The position numbers were made by a program, and so were the translations under genes. From CAVRAW01 sp963716135 (lineage in GTDB: Bacteria > Planctomycetota > Planctomycetia > Pirellulales > JADZDJ01): 64,000 nt of DNA. The notes under the pieces were generated by a model. The model did no database searches, was not told where the DNA came from, and saw nothing but the letters and a program-made list of their open reading frames with translations. Positions 41,384 to 49,992 of the stretch are shown in pieces; the stretch's first letter is position 1, and every line of letters starts with the position of its first letter. The stretch lies in assembly GCA_963716135.1 (NCBI GenBank), contig OY970289.1:4092001-4156000 (forward strand), in the 5' to 3' direction.

Positions 41384-41424
41384 TTGACATGCCGGGTGAC
41401 GACTGTTATACCTCTGTGTACACA
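41384..41424 (+). promoter_or_regulatory. Promoter and operator of the first GntR-ABC operon
   Basis: TTGACA at 41384-41389 and TATACC at 41407-41412 with a 17-base spacer. The perfect palindrome TGTGTACACA at 41415-41424 lies just after the -10 box and fits a GntR/YtrA operator (autoregulation). Confidence 0.6.
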
Positions 41425-41435
41425 TTGAGGGTTCG

Positions 41436-41873
41436 ATGTTTATCCGCGTCCAGCGTGGTTCTTCAATTCCGATCTCTCGGCAGATCGACGCTCAAATCCG
41501 ATCGCAGATCCTGGCCGGAGCGTTGCGACCGGCGGAACAGCTTTCCTCGGTCCGCCAGTTGGCCCGCGAGTTGGCGGTCAATGTCAACACGATTTTTCGC
41601 GTTTATGAACGACTGGCGGCCGACGGGCTGATTGAACTGCGACACGGCGACGGGACTTACGTCGCTCAACGCCGTAAGAGCACTGTCTCGGCGCAGTTGG
41701 CCCAGCGGCGGCACGAGTTCTCTCTCGAACTCGATGCGTTGGTCCGCCGGGCCCTAATGCTGGGTCTCGCCGCCGCCGATTTGCCGAAGTGGCTCTCAGA
41801 ATCGATCAAGCGCGTACAGCAGGATGCATCTTCACCCGATCTCCTCTCCCACGTTACGGAGGCTTCCTCATGA
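41436..41873 (+). CDS. GntR-family regulator, YtrA-like
   Basis: 145 residues: the wHTH SSIPISRQIDAQIRSQILAG, RPAEQLSSVRQLARELAVNV, NTIFRVYERLAADGLIELRH and GDGTYVA, followed by a short helical tail without a FadR or HutC sensor domain. That is the YtrA subgroup, which normally represses an adjoining ABC transporter. The stop overlaps the ABC gene start (ATGA). Confidence 0.88.
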   Translation: MFIRVQRGSSIPISRQIDAQIRSQILAGALRPAEQLSSVRQLARELAVNVNTIFRVYERLAADGLIELRHGDGTYVAQRRKSTVSAQLAQRRHEFSLELDALVRRALMLGLAAADLPKWLSESIKRVQQDASSPDLLSHVTEASS

Positions 41874-42793
41874 GTCGTGCCGCAATTGTGATCCAACACC
41901 TGCGTCAAGGTTATGGCACACATACTGTGCTTGAGGATGTTTCGCTGGAGATTCCCCACGGGCAGACTTTCGCGCTGCTCGGCCGTAATGGCGCGGGAAA
42001 GACCACCCTGATAAGAACGCTGCTCGGACTGCTGCAGCCCAACGGTGGATTGGTGGAGGTGCTGGGGCTAAACCCTTCCATCCAACCACTGGAGATCCGC
42101 GCCCGCGTCGGCTATCTGGCTGAAGATCAAGCAATGTACGGCTGGATGACCGCCGACGAGATGGCGCGGTTTTTGGCGCCGTTCTTTCCTACATGGGACG
42201 TGAGTCTGGCCAGTAATCTGTTGGATCTCTTCGGCGTGCCGCGCCGCGTGCGGATCAAACATCTTTCCAAAGGACATAATGTTCGTCTCGGGCTGGCACT
42301 GGCACTAGCCCACCGGCCGGAACTGGTAATCCTTGACGATCCCGCCCTCGGACTCGATCCCATCACGCGCAAACAATTCAACCGTGACGTGATCGATCAT
42401 CTCCAAGCGGAGGGACGCACTGTGTTCTATAGCTCGCACTTGCTGTACGAAGTCGAAGCGGTGGCTGATGCCGTGGCAATCATCGACCAGGGACGTCTCG
42501 TCCGAGCCGGTCGCACTGAAGACTTACAACGCCATGTCAAACGGGTTGTGCTTTCGGTGGATGCGATCGCCGATCGTCCGCGACCCTCGAAGTTGCTCGA
42601 TGTCAGCCGCAAGGCCGAGCGCATTGCCGTCACGCTCGACGACTCCGCCGCGTGGATCGCCAAACTGAGTTCAGACGGGGTCGACTATGTCGTCCAAGAT
42701 TTGACCCTGGACGACATTTTCGAGGCATTCGTTATCGGTAAGGTCGCCCTCTGGCCTGATCACTCCTCCTCTCGTAATGTCGCGATTGCGTAG
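41870..42793 (+). CDS. ABC transporter ATP-binding protein with LDDP Walker B
   Basis: 307 residues: Walker A ALLGRNGAGKTTL (about 38-50), signature LSKGHNVRLGLALALAH (LSKGH in place of LSGGQ), Walker B LVILDDPALGLDP, switch FYSSHLLYEVE. The residue after the Walker B Asp is Asp, not the catalytic Glu, a change that would slow hydrolysis; the partner at 53611 has the normal LDEP. The end has a small beta domain. Probably the ATPase of an exporter with the permease at 42844. Confidence 0.88.
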   Translation: MSRAAIVIQHLRQGYGTHTVLEDVSLEIPHGQTFALLGRNGAGKTTLIRTLLGLLQPNGGLVEVLGLNPSIQPLEIRARVGYLAEDQAMYGWMTADEMARFLAPFFPTWDVSLASNLLDLFGVPRRVRIKHLSKGHNVRLGLALALAHRPELVILDDPALGLDPITRKQFNRDVIDHLQAEGRTVFYSSHLLYEVEAVADAVAIIDQGRLVRAGRTEDLQRHVKRVVLSVDAIADRPRPSKLLDVSRKAERIAVTLDDSAAWIAKLSSDGVDYVVQDLTLDDIFEAFVIGKVALWPDHSSSRNVAIA

Positions 42794-42843
42794 ACAGTCT
42801 CGCTTTTTGATCAACTAGTCGATTTGCTCAGAGACGCGTTCGT

Positions 42844-44463
42844 ATGAATTCACAATTGCAGGCGCTGCTGTGGTCGGAATGGTGCCAACGCCGGACGCAA
42901 TTCGCCCTCTGTCTGCTGTGGATGGTATTCGGGACGGCCTATGTCGTCGCGTACGAACTGTCGAGTGGATTTCGGGCGCCCGTCGCCAGCTTCTACAGCA
43001 CCGCGTCGCTCTTTGGGCTGTTTATGCCGATCTTCATCGCTATGCGAACGTCGCTCGGCGAGACGACCGACAGGACCCGGCCATTTAGCGACGGGCTGCC
43101 GATCTCGGCCCGTCGACGGGGGTGGATTCGTCTGGCCGGTGGCGCGGGCACGCTGATCGCGCCCATCGTGCTGGGCGCCGTACTGTTATCGGCGTGCCTG
43201 GCGATCAGTTGGATAAAGCAAACTCCGCCACGTCCGCTCGTCGGCTCCGTCTACGTTAAGCTATTGGATCGGGAGAGCTTGAGCGCAATCTCCGCCGTGG
43301 GACTCGTGTGGCTTGTTACGGCCATCGTCGCGTGGTCGGCCGTCGCGCTGTATCTAGTGCTTTCGCTCCTGGGCACCGCTCTACGTGCCGAATCTCAAGC
43401 CGGGTTCGCCGGAGCCGCGGTCGCCGCAATCTGGCTCCTGGGCATAGGTCTCAGGCCAGTCCTGGAAGATGCCCACCTCCAGGGAATCTTGGAATGGATC
43501 GGCGCGATCGCGCCACAATCGATGATCGTCAATTATGGATACGGTACCGAACGAGGCGGGTATGGAGACCTTTCCATCTCGAGTGTGGTGGTCGGCCCCT
43601 TGCTCGTCAACGCCGTATTTCAATTTGGCTTGGCAGCGATATTCGTCCGCCGCTATAGCAGAAGACTCTCGTGCCGAGCTGCCGAGAAGCAGAGCGACAC
43701 TGCACGCCAGGTTTGGCGTCAATGGACGTTCCCATTGCCGACGCGCACCATCGCTTTGTCATGGCTGACCCTACGGCAGGCCGTGCCGATGTGTCTTCCG
43801 GGCCTACTGATTGCCTGCGTAATGACACTGTTTGAATTGGAAGTCGGCACCCACGGTTCAGAGCACCAGCTTCTGCAAAGGCTCACCGATGCGCTGCCGT
43901 CAAGCATGTGGTCCATCGGCCTGGTGTGGGCCGTCGTCGTAGGAGCGGGAACCTTCGCCCCGGAAATCGATAGCCGAATCGGCGAGTTCTGGCGAACGCT
44001 GCCGATTTCGACCGGGAGTTTGTTCATCGTTAAATTTTTCGTCGGGTTGTTAGCCGTGCTGCTTGTGCTGGATGCATCCACCATCGCCGTCTCGTGGCGT
44101 TCTCCCCAGTGGGGAGACTACTACACAATGAACTGGCCGTACATCGCCTGCTTCCTGCCGCTACACGCGACCATGTTCGCCATTGCCGTAGCCTGGGCGT
44201 GCGTGTTGCGTCGAGCGGTGTTGGGAGGAATGGCCGCGATCGTCACTTTCGGCCTCATCAATATCATGCTTGAATGGTCAGACGCAACACGCGATTTTAG
44301 TCCCGTCGAAGTCTATAACCATTTAGCCATGCGCGGACCGCTCGATTTCACGGCACACGGTTACCCGGTCGTCGCAATGGCGATGGGTGTCGCGCTTTTT
44401 ACATCGATCCTGGTCGGATGGCTGGCGCTCCGCCGGTATGACCCTCGTCGGCAATCTGGCTGA
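42844..44463 (+). CDS. ABC transporter permease
   Basis: 539 residues with about 12 membrane helices in two halves, each with a loop outside the membrane: FALCLLWMVFGTAYVVAYEL, LFGLFMPIFIAMRTSLGE, AGGAGTLIAPIVLGAVLLSA, and later FFVGLLAVLLVLDASTIAVS, YIACFLPLHATMFAIAVAWA. The motif RTRPFSDGLPISARR is repeated in form by DSRIGEFWRTLPISTG (F-x-R-x-LPIS), as in ABC-2-type permeases with coupling helices. Gene is 50 bases after the ATPase. Confidence 0.82.
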   Translation: MNSQLQALLWSEWCQRRTQFALCLLWMVFGTAYVVAYELSSGFRAPVASFYSTASLFGLFMPIFIAMRTSLGETTDRTRPFSDGLPISARRRGWIRLAGGAGTLIAPIVLGAVLLSACLAISWIKQTPPRPLVGSVYVKLLDRESLSAISAVGLVWLVTAIVAWSAVALYLVLSLLGTALRAESQAGFAGAAVAAIWLLGIGLRPVLEDAHLQGILEWIGAIAPQSMIVNYGYGTERGGYGDLSISSVVVGPLLVNAVFQFGLAAIFVRRYSRRLSCRAAEKQSDTARQVWRQWTFPLPTRTIALSWLTLRQAVPMCLPGLLIACVMTLFELEVGTHGSEHQLLQRLTDALPSSMWSIGLVWAVVVGAGTFAPEIDSRIGEFWRTLPISTGSLFIVKFFVGLLAVLLVLDASTIAVSWRSPQWGDYYTMNWPYIACFLPLHATMFAIAVAWACVLRRAVLGGMAAIVTFGLINIMLEWSDATRDFSPVEVYNHLAMRGPLDFTAHGYPVVAMAMGVALFTSILVGWLALRRYDPRRQSG

Positions 44464-44596
44464 TGAAGAGAGCCGCCGTATGATCGCCGAATCCTATTGC
44501 CAGATTGTTAGCCGCCGATCAACTCCCGTGGCGTTCGCCTCGGCGATAATCACCTTGAGCGCCGCGTGGACAATATTCTCATTACAAGGGAGGTAA
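44438..44596 (+). CDS. Doubtful small membrane ORF
   Basis: 52 residues overlapping the end of the permease by 26 bases: MTLVGNLADEESRRMIAESY, then TPVAFASAIITLSAAWTIFS. One helix is plausible. Start ATG 44438 has no clear ribosome site; the lower part of the sequence before the next gene provides GGGAGG for that gene. Confidence 0.3.
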   Translation: MTLVGNLADEESRRMIAESYCQIVSRRSTPVAFASAIITLSAAWTIFSLQGR

Positions 44597-44602
44597 TCAA
44601 CA

Positions 44603-44836
44603 ATGCCCTGGGAACGACGGGCTCAAACAACCCAACTCGGCTGCGGCACTCTCATTCTGATTGCCTTGATCGTCCTGCTTTTCAGTAATGGAGGCAATCG
44701 TGGCAGCAATATTAACTTAGAAAACGAGGTCCAAAAGCTGACCACCGAAGTTCGTGGATTGAAATCCGAAATCGAAGGCCAGCGGCAGGACATCCGCTCT
44801 TTGCAGTCGAAGGTGAACGATCTACAAAAGCGCTAG
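44603..44836 (+). CDS. Small single-pass protein with coiled coil
   Basis: 77 residues: one helix (LGCGTLILIALIVLLFSNGG) and a heptad-rich coiled coil (NLENEVQKLTTEVRGLKSEI, EGQRQDIRSLQSKVNDLQKR). GGGAGG lies 9 bases upstream of the ATG. Last gene of the GntR-ABC operon; similar helix-plus-coiled-coil proteins occur after transporter genes without a known role. Confidence 0.6.
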   Translation: MPWERRAQTTQLGCGTLILIALIVLLFSNGGNRGSNINLENEVQKLTTEVRGLKSEIEGQRQDIRSLQSKVNDLQKR

Positions 44837-44910
44837 CTGCTGACCCCAAACACCGCACTGTTAGGACGCTACCAAGAAGAATAACCGGCGAGCGACCACT
44901 ATTCGGGGCG

Positions 44911-45066
44911 GTCTCATTAACTCGTACGGATTATCGGACATCCCAAGAAACCACCCTGTTTATGAGACGGTGGTCGTGTGCTGTGAACTCATTCGTTTGA
45001 AGACACGGGCAGGTTGGTCCGGCTGAACCGTAGGATACCCTCGGTCGTCGCTTCATCAAACGAAGG
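44911..45066 (+). repeat. R1 repeat, full copy
   Basis: GTCTCATTAACTCGTACGGA, TTATCGGACATCCCAAGAAA, CCACCCTGTTTATGAGACGG, GTGCTGTGAACTCATTCGTT, TGAAGACACGGGCAGGTTGG, TCCGGCTGAACCGTAGGATA and GTCGCTTCATCAAACGAAGG. It lies between two convergently ending genes. Confidence 0.85.
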
Positions 45067-45103
45067 AAATGCGGAAAGGAGAATAGCGTTGTCCCCCCGT
45101 TCA

Positions 45104-46207
45104 TCAATCATCTGGTAAATACTTAATCGCTTTTAGTTTCTCAATCGCCTCGTCCACTTTTCGGGAAGTTGTGGCATCAAGGTTTTTCTGCGACTTTGCC
45201 CATTCCAAGTACTCGTTTAGCGTGTACGTCCATTGTGCCAACCTACGGGCCACAGTTACCGAGTGGGGCTTATCATCCTGGCCATTGACCACCACAAGAA
45301 TGGCGTCAATGGCCGGAGCCACCTCCCCTTGCTCTTGCAGATAAAGCAGAATTTGTTCTCGGCACTCGGTGATCGGATCGTGCACCAATGCCTCCCGGAT
45401 CGTCTTCATGGATTCTTCGTCTTTCATCCGGACCAATCCATCGTACAAGCCGGAGCGTTCCCACCAGTCGTTCGTCGTCTTCACATGACTTAGGAGAAAC
45501 TCTCGGTAGGGCGTGCGATAGGCATTTTCGTTGACGGCAAACAAGAGTTTGTAGGCAGTTTGTCGGCGAAAGATCGACCATTTAGTAGCGCTGGCCTGCT
45601 CAGCGAGAAAGGCGATATATGCCTTGTCGTCAGGTTGTGGCGCGGGAAGCACCCAAAAGAGTTCCTCGTCTCCATAGGTTTTTAGCAATCGCATCGCATC
45701 CGCACTCGACAATTTTCCCCGCAGCAACCAGACTGCGAAAGGTTCCAGGCCGACCTTCGCTTCGTAGACACGGAGGATTTCTTTTTTTTGGACTGGGACG
45801 CTGTTCCTCTCCATGCATTCGAGCGCAAATCGCATGACCACAAAGAGCATCGGATCGTGAGTACGTTTGTACTCGTCAATGTCGAGCATCGCCATGTATT
45901 GCTCGTAACTCAGTGGCTTTTTTGGAATCCCGTATTGGGCCCTCTCTGCTTCGGTTAGATAGCCCTCGGCGCTGTGCGGTGGGAGCCAACCGTCCACGTC
46001 AACTCTCCCCCCTTTGCTATATACTTTCCCCGGATTCCCATTCGTCCAATAAGGCTGAGTAAGCTTGGACACGGGGAAAGCCCCCAAGTCATAGAGCATC
46101 TTCTCGTACTTGGGGTCTGACTCTGTTTTCTCCTGAGCCGACCCGATGTTGTTGAGATCCAGCACGATTACGAAGACGCTGAGCGTTAGGGAAAGTAACC
46201 ATTTCAT
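45104..46207 (-). CDS. Secreted hypothetical protein with HEAT-like helices
   Basis: 367 residues with a signal peptide (MKWLLSLTLSVFVIVLDLNN). The mature protein has a Gly/Tyr-rich N-terminal part and from about residue 190 a run of paired helices (FLAEQASATKWSIFRRQTAY, WERSGLYDGLVRMKDEESMK, ITECREQILLYLQEQGEVAP) that look like HEAT-type repeats. No catalytic motif. Probably periplasmic. Its start has AAGTAACC only, a weak ribosome site. Confidence 0.6.
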   Translation of the reverse strand: MKWLLSLTLSVFVIVLDLNNIGSAQEKTESDPKYEKMLYDLGAFPVSKLTQPYWTNGNPGKVYSKGGRVDVDGWLPPHSAEGYLTEAERAQYGIPKKPLSYEQYMAMLDIDEYKRTHDPMLFVVMRFALECMERNSVPVQKKEILRVYEAKVGLEPFAVWLLRGKLSSADAMRLLKTYGDEELFWVLPAPQPDDKAYIAFLAEQASATKWSIFRRQTAYKLLFAVNENAYRTPYREFLLSHVKTTNDWWERSGLYDGLVRMKDEESMKTIREALVHDPITECREQILLYLQEQGEVAPAIDAILVVVNGQDDKPHSVTVARRLAQWTYTLNEYLEWAKSQKNLDATTSRKVDEAIEKLKAIKYLPDD

Positions 46208-46339
46208 ATGATGGCTTCTGTCTGATGCTCGGAACCTTCAATGGGACTCTGATTATCGCTCGTTAAGCCAATCGAAACCAGTGATGCGCAATTCTCCGTA
46301 GGCGGTGATCCGTCTCGGGGGCTGTGGGGTGTTCAGAAA

Positions 46340-46484
46340 CCCAACCGTGTTTCCTGATTGTCCAAAAAAACGACCGAGTTTTTGAGACCGATATCGCGCC
46401 CGGAAACTCATGCGTTTGATGACACTCGCGGGTTTGTCCGGCTGAACAGCTAATTCGTTCCGGTGGTCGCACCATCAAACCAAC
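46340..46484 (+). repeat. R1 repeat copy
   Basis: CCGTGTTTCCTGATTGTCCA, AAAAAACGACCGAGTTTTTG, AGACCGATATCGCGCCCGGA, AACTCATGCGTTTGATGACA and TTCGTTCCGGTGGTCGCACC. The left arm is weak here. Confidence 0.75.
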
Positions 46485-46608
46485 AAATTACGGGGCAGCA
46501 GTAGATGCCCCAGTTTGTTCTGAAAATACACTTTCCACCTCGCGCCGAAACAGCTCGAGACTTGTTCGGCGAATCCAAACGTCTTTTTGATTTTTTCTAC
46601 ATTTTTTC

Positions 46609-46654
46609 TTGACTACGAGTGTCGTCATCTGATAAATAGACTACGTTGGTAGTC
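46609..46654 (+). promoter_or_regulatory. Promoter with two BlaI-type operators
   Basis: TTGACT at 46609-46614 and GATAAA/ATAAAT near 46631 form the promoter. GACTACGAGTGTCGTC at 46611-46626 and GACTACGTTGGTAGTC at 46639-46654 are two 16-bp sites; the second is a perfect dyad (GACTAC/GTAGTC) and the first has one mismatch. They match the TAC-TACA/TGTA-GTA pattern of BlaI/MecI operators and cover -35 and the region just after -10. Confidence 0.75.
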
Positions 46655-46678
46655 ATTCGCCGGAACCAACTCTAAGGG

Positions 46679-47086
46679 ATGGCAAAAATGGCGCAAAGTA
46701 ATGAGCCGCTGGGAAGGTTGGAATTTGACGTGCTGGGGTACATTGCCGATCATGCTCCGATCAGCGTGGGGAAGGTGGCTGCGCATTTTGCCGAGACTTC
46801 GGGACAAGCGCGAACCACAGTGTTGACCGTCATGGAGCGATTGCGCCGTAAGCGATACCTGACACGACGCAAGAACGGCGGAGTGCAGCAGTATTCGCCG
46901 ACCATTCCCAAAGCCGACCTGCTGCACCGCCTAGTGGCAGATTTCGTTGATGGAATTCTCGGCGGCAGCGTGTCGCCGTTCGTCGCCTATCTCACGCGGC
47001 ACGCGAAATTGAGCGCTGACGAAATTCGCAAGCTCGAGCAGGTGCTAAAAGACATCGAAGTGCGCGAGAGAAGGAGTAAACCATGA
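46679..47086 (+). CDS. blaI-like: BlaI/MecI-family repressor (second)
   Basis: 135 residues: LGRLEFDVLGYIADHAPISV, GKVAAHFAETSGQARTTVLT, VMERLRRKRYLTRRKNGGVQ, QYSP is the BlaI winged helix; the C-terminal half (LLHRLVADFVDGILGGSVSP, LSADEIRKLEQVLKD) forms the dimerisation part. AAGGG precedes the start and ATG 46688 (MAQS) is an alternative. Two operator dyads overlap its promoter. The stop overlaps the M56 start by 4 bases. Confidence 0.88.
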   Translation: MAKMAQSNEPLGRLEFDVLGYIADHAPISVGKVAAHFAETSGQARTTVLTVMERLRRKRYLTRRKNGGVQQYSPTIPKADLLHRLVADFVDGILGGSVSPFVAYLTRHAKLSADEIRKLEQVLKDIEVRERRSKP

Positions 47087-49808
47087 GCACGTTCATCCAT
47101 GTCGTCGAAATCAGTGCGGGATTATGGAGCGCGAGCATCTGGCGGGCGACGGTCGAAGGAGGCATTGCCATTGCATTTGTCTGGGTGATTGCCCGATGGT
47201 GCAAATTTCTTTCTCCGCGAGTGATTCACTGGGCCTGGCGACTGGTGGGTTTGAAGCTGCTAATAGCACTTTGCTGGGGCCAACCGGTGGTCATAGCGGT
47301 ATTGCCGGCCAAACCAATTGTGGCCGTTAAGACCTCCGCGGCCCGGATTCCATCCGTCGAGGCGCCGATCCCAATACCAAAACCTGCCGCCGAGAGTCCA
47401 ACGATGATCCCGCCAACCGTTCCGCATGAAAACGGATTCAGCAGCCTTTCGATATTGATGCTGTGTTGGATCGTCGGCGCTTGTTGCTGTATTGCCGTAG
47501 CTATAAACGAGCGACGCCGCGTCGGCCAACTTCGCCGAAACGCCACCCCAACGTCCAATTCGTTCTTGCAACAGGCCTGCCGGCAAGAAGCAGGCCGATT
47601 GCGCGTCGGCGCCTGCCGGAACTTCGAAGTTCGTCACAGACAGACGGGCCGCTGCTGACAGGCGTCGGGCGGCCAACGATTATTTTGCCTGCCGATTTCG
47701 ATCGATCGTATGACGAAGCTGAATGGCGGCTGATGTTGGCTCACGAGCTGGCGCATCTCAAACGCCACGACCTGATGTGGAATTGGCTTCCTACCATTGT
47801 TGGCTGGCTGTTCTTCTTCCATCCGCTCGTGTGGCTTCTTAAGCGATCCTGGCTCGAAAGTCAGGAAGCAGCATGCGACGAACTGCTGCTTCAGAATTCC
47901 GCTGCCCGACCGTCGGAGTATGGGCGGCTACTGCTGAAACTATCCACGCGATTCTCGGAGCCGCCGCGCGCCGGTCTGGCAGCTGCAGGAGTTATGGGAG
48001 CCTACCGCGATCTCGAACGCCGCCTACTCGCAATGTCCCGAGTAAAGCCGTTTTCTCACCGCCGCTTGCTGCTGGCGGCCACCGTGCTGTTGATTCTAGC
48101 GCCCTTCGTCATCGTTCCTTGGCGCCTTGTCGCTCAAGAAACCGCAATCTCCAAGAACTCAGATCACGCCTCCGAGAAGATCACCCTCTCCGGCAAATGC
48201 ATCGACGAACACGAACAACCCGTCGCTAATGCCCGGGCACGCCTATTTATTGAAGACTACACCCGCTCCGACACCTCGCAGCGTCAATTGCAAGAGGTTC
48301 GCACTGACGAGAACGGCAACTTCGTATTTGCCAATGTAGACGCAAAGCCAGTACGCGATAAACGGGCAACCTTAGTTGTCGTGGCGCAAACGCCCGAAAG
48401 AGCGACCGTATCCGAGTACATCGGACCACAGCACCTAGAACAAGCAAAACTTGATTTCAAACTGATCCCCGCTGCCGCGATTCGCGGTCGAGTTCTCAAC
48501 TCGGAAGGCAAGCCTGTGGCCGGAGCGACCGTTTTCACAATGTCCTGCCTGATCGAGCCGGTGCCGGGCATTTGCGCCGCGACGACGGATGCCGATGGAC
48601 GCTTCGTAATCGCGGATTTGCGGCCCTGGGACCCGGCAGGCCCGCACAACTCCATTGTCGTACAGCCTTTTATCGGGTTCGCCCAACATCCCGACTATGC
48701 TAAACAGTCGTTTACGTATTCAAAGGTTCCCGACACCGTCGACATCACACTTCCCCATGAAGCTGTGGTCAGCGGCAGAGTGATATTCGACGAAAGCGGA
48801 GAGCCCGCGCCTGGCGCAACGGTGGAATTCGACAACGGTCGAATGGATCCAAACCATCCGGCACGCACGCGGACCGACGAAGAAGGACGATATCAATTGA
48901 CCAAGTTGCCTCCAGGAAAGTATCGGATGTACTGCAAATTGCCGAACTTCCCGCCGCTATGGCGAGATGATGTTCAATTGCAAACCGGCGCCAATGTGCT
49001 GGACCTGCGCATGGAAAAAGGCGGGATCGTTCATGGTCGCGTGATCGACATCACAACGGACAAACCCGTGACCTGGGCAAAACCGGGCGTGCGAATGCAA
49101 ATCAGCGGTTGCGATCATCACGGCTATTCAGGTGCCGGTATGCCATACGCTGACGTACAAGACGACGGTACGTTTACCATGTTAGTACCAAGCGGCAAAA
49201 ACTACATGGGAATGTACCTCGGGCCAAATTGGATCCCGACCAATACCGACTATCTGCTTGAGGACGGTGTCGATGTCCCAAAGGGAAAGACGGTCGAAAT
49301 TGAGGTCAGAATTGCCCCGCACCATGTTGAGGTAAAATCGCCGAGCGCTGCGCAAAATGAAGAGCAGTCGGCCGCAATTGCTACCGGCAAATCGGACTCT
49401 CCGACTCAGGACGACGCCGGCTACGATATGTCGCACGTCGTGCATTTCGAACTTGGGAGAACGCAATTTGTAAACGGCGATAAAATCACAATCGAAGAAA
49501 TTCGTGGCACTTCCGATAAGATCGCTGCCGGAAACACTTACATTATTAAAGGCACGTATCACCTGGCCTCAGAGAAAAAAGCGATGCTGGCGGCTTTCAC
49601 GACCGGCGATGCCAGTAACCCCCAGCATGTGCAAATGCAAAGCATCCCAAATCAAAGAACTCAAACCATGATGGTCGATCAAGGGGACGGAACATTTTCG
49701 CTCATTCTCTACATGTGGTACGACGGTCATCCGCACGTTAGCTTTTATGCCAACGGCCAAGCGACTGGCGGCGTTTATTTCGGAACCGGCGATTCTCTCT
49801 ATAAATAG
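47083..49808 (+). CDS. blaR1-like: BlaR1-like M56 peptidase with carboxypeptidase-regulatory-like domains, frameshifted
   Basis: Two frames form one protein of about 905 residues. The first (47083-47658) has the first membrane helices and the segment before the peptidase site. One missing base near 47635 would join FEVRH to SQTDGPLLTGVGRPTIILP in the second frame, which has the zinc site MLAHELAHLKRHD, a following WLFFFHPLVWLLKRSWLE helix and EAACDELLL, then a last helix (LLLAATVLLILAPFVIVPWR). About 560 exported residues follow with at least three carboxypeptidase-regulatory-like repeats (GKCIDEHEQPVANARARLFI, IRGRVLNSEGKPVAGATVFT, VSGRVIFDESGEPAPGATVE). As written the protein would be split. 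Confidence 0.75.
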
Positions 49809-49825
49809 CTTTCCAAGAATTCTCT

Positions 49826-49955
49826 TCGACACTATCCCATTTAACCACCAAGTTTTTGGGACGGATTTCGCGCCCGGGAAGTCATGCGTTTAATGGCACG
49901 GACCCGTCAGCCAGGCTGAGTCGAGAATTCGTTCCGCCGGACTCCTCAGAAAACG
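49826..49955 (+). repeat. R1 repeat copy, cut by IS66 at its right edge
   Basis: GACACTATCCCATTTAACCA, CCAAGTTTTTGGGACGGATT, TCGCGCCCGGGAAGTCATGC, GTTTAATGGCACGGACCCGT, GAGTCGAGAATTCGTTCCGC and CGGACTCCTC. The left edge is weak. The IS66 insertion follows, and an R2 copy resumes on the other side. Confidence 0.75.
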
Positions 49956-49992
49956 GTAAGCGTCCGGCCGAGGCATGGTGTCCCGTCGCTTA

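Noticed and set aside
42844..44463. Several antisense frames of 70-120 residues in the permease and other GC-rich genes
   Set aside because: Shadow frames caused by codon bias; no signals or family features.
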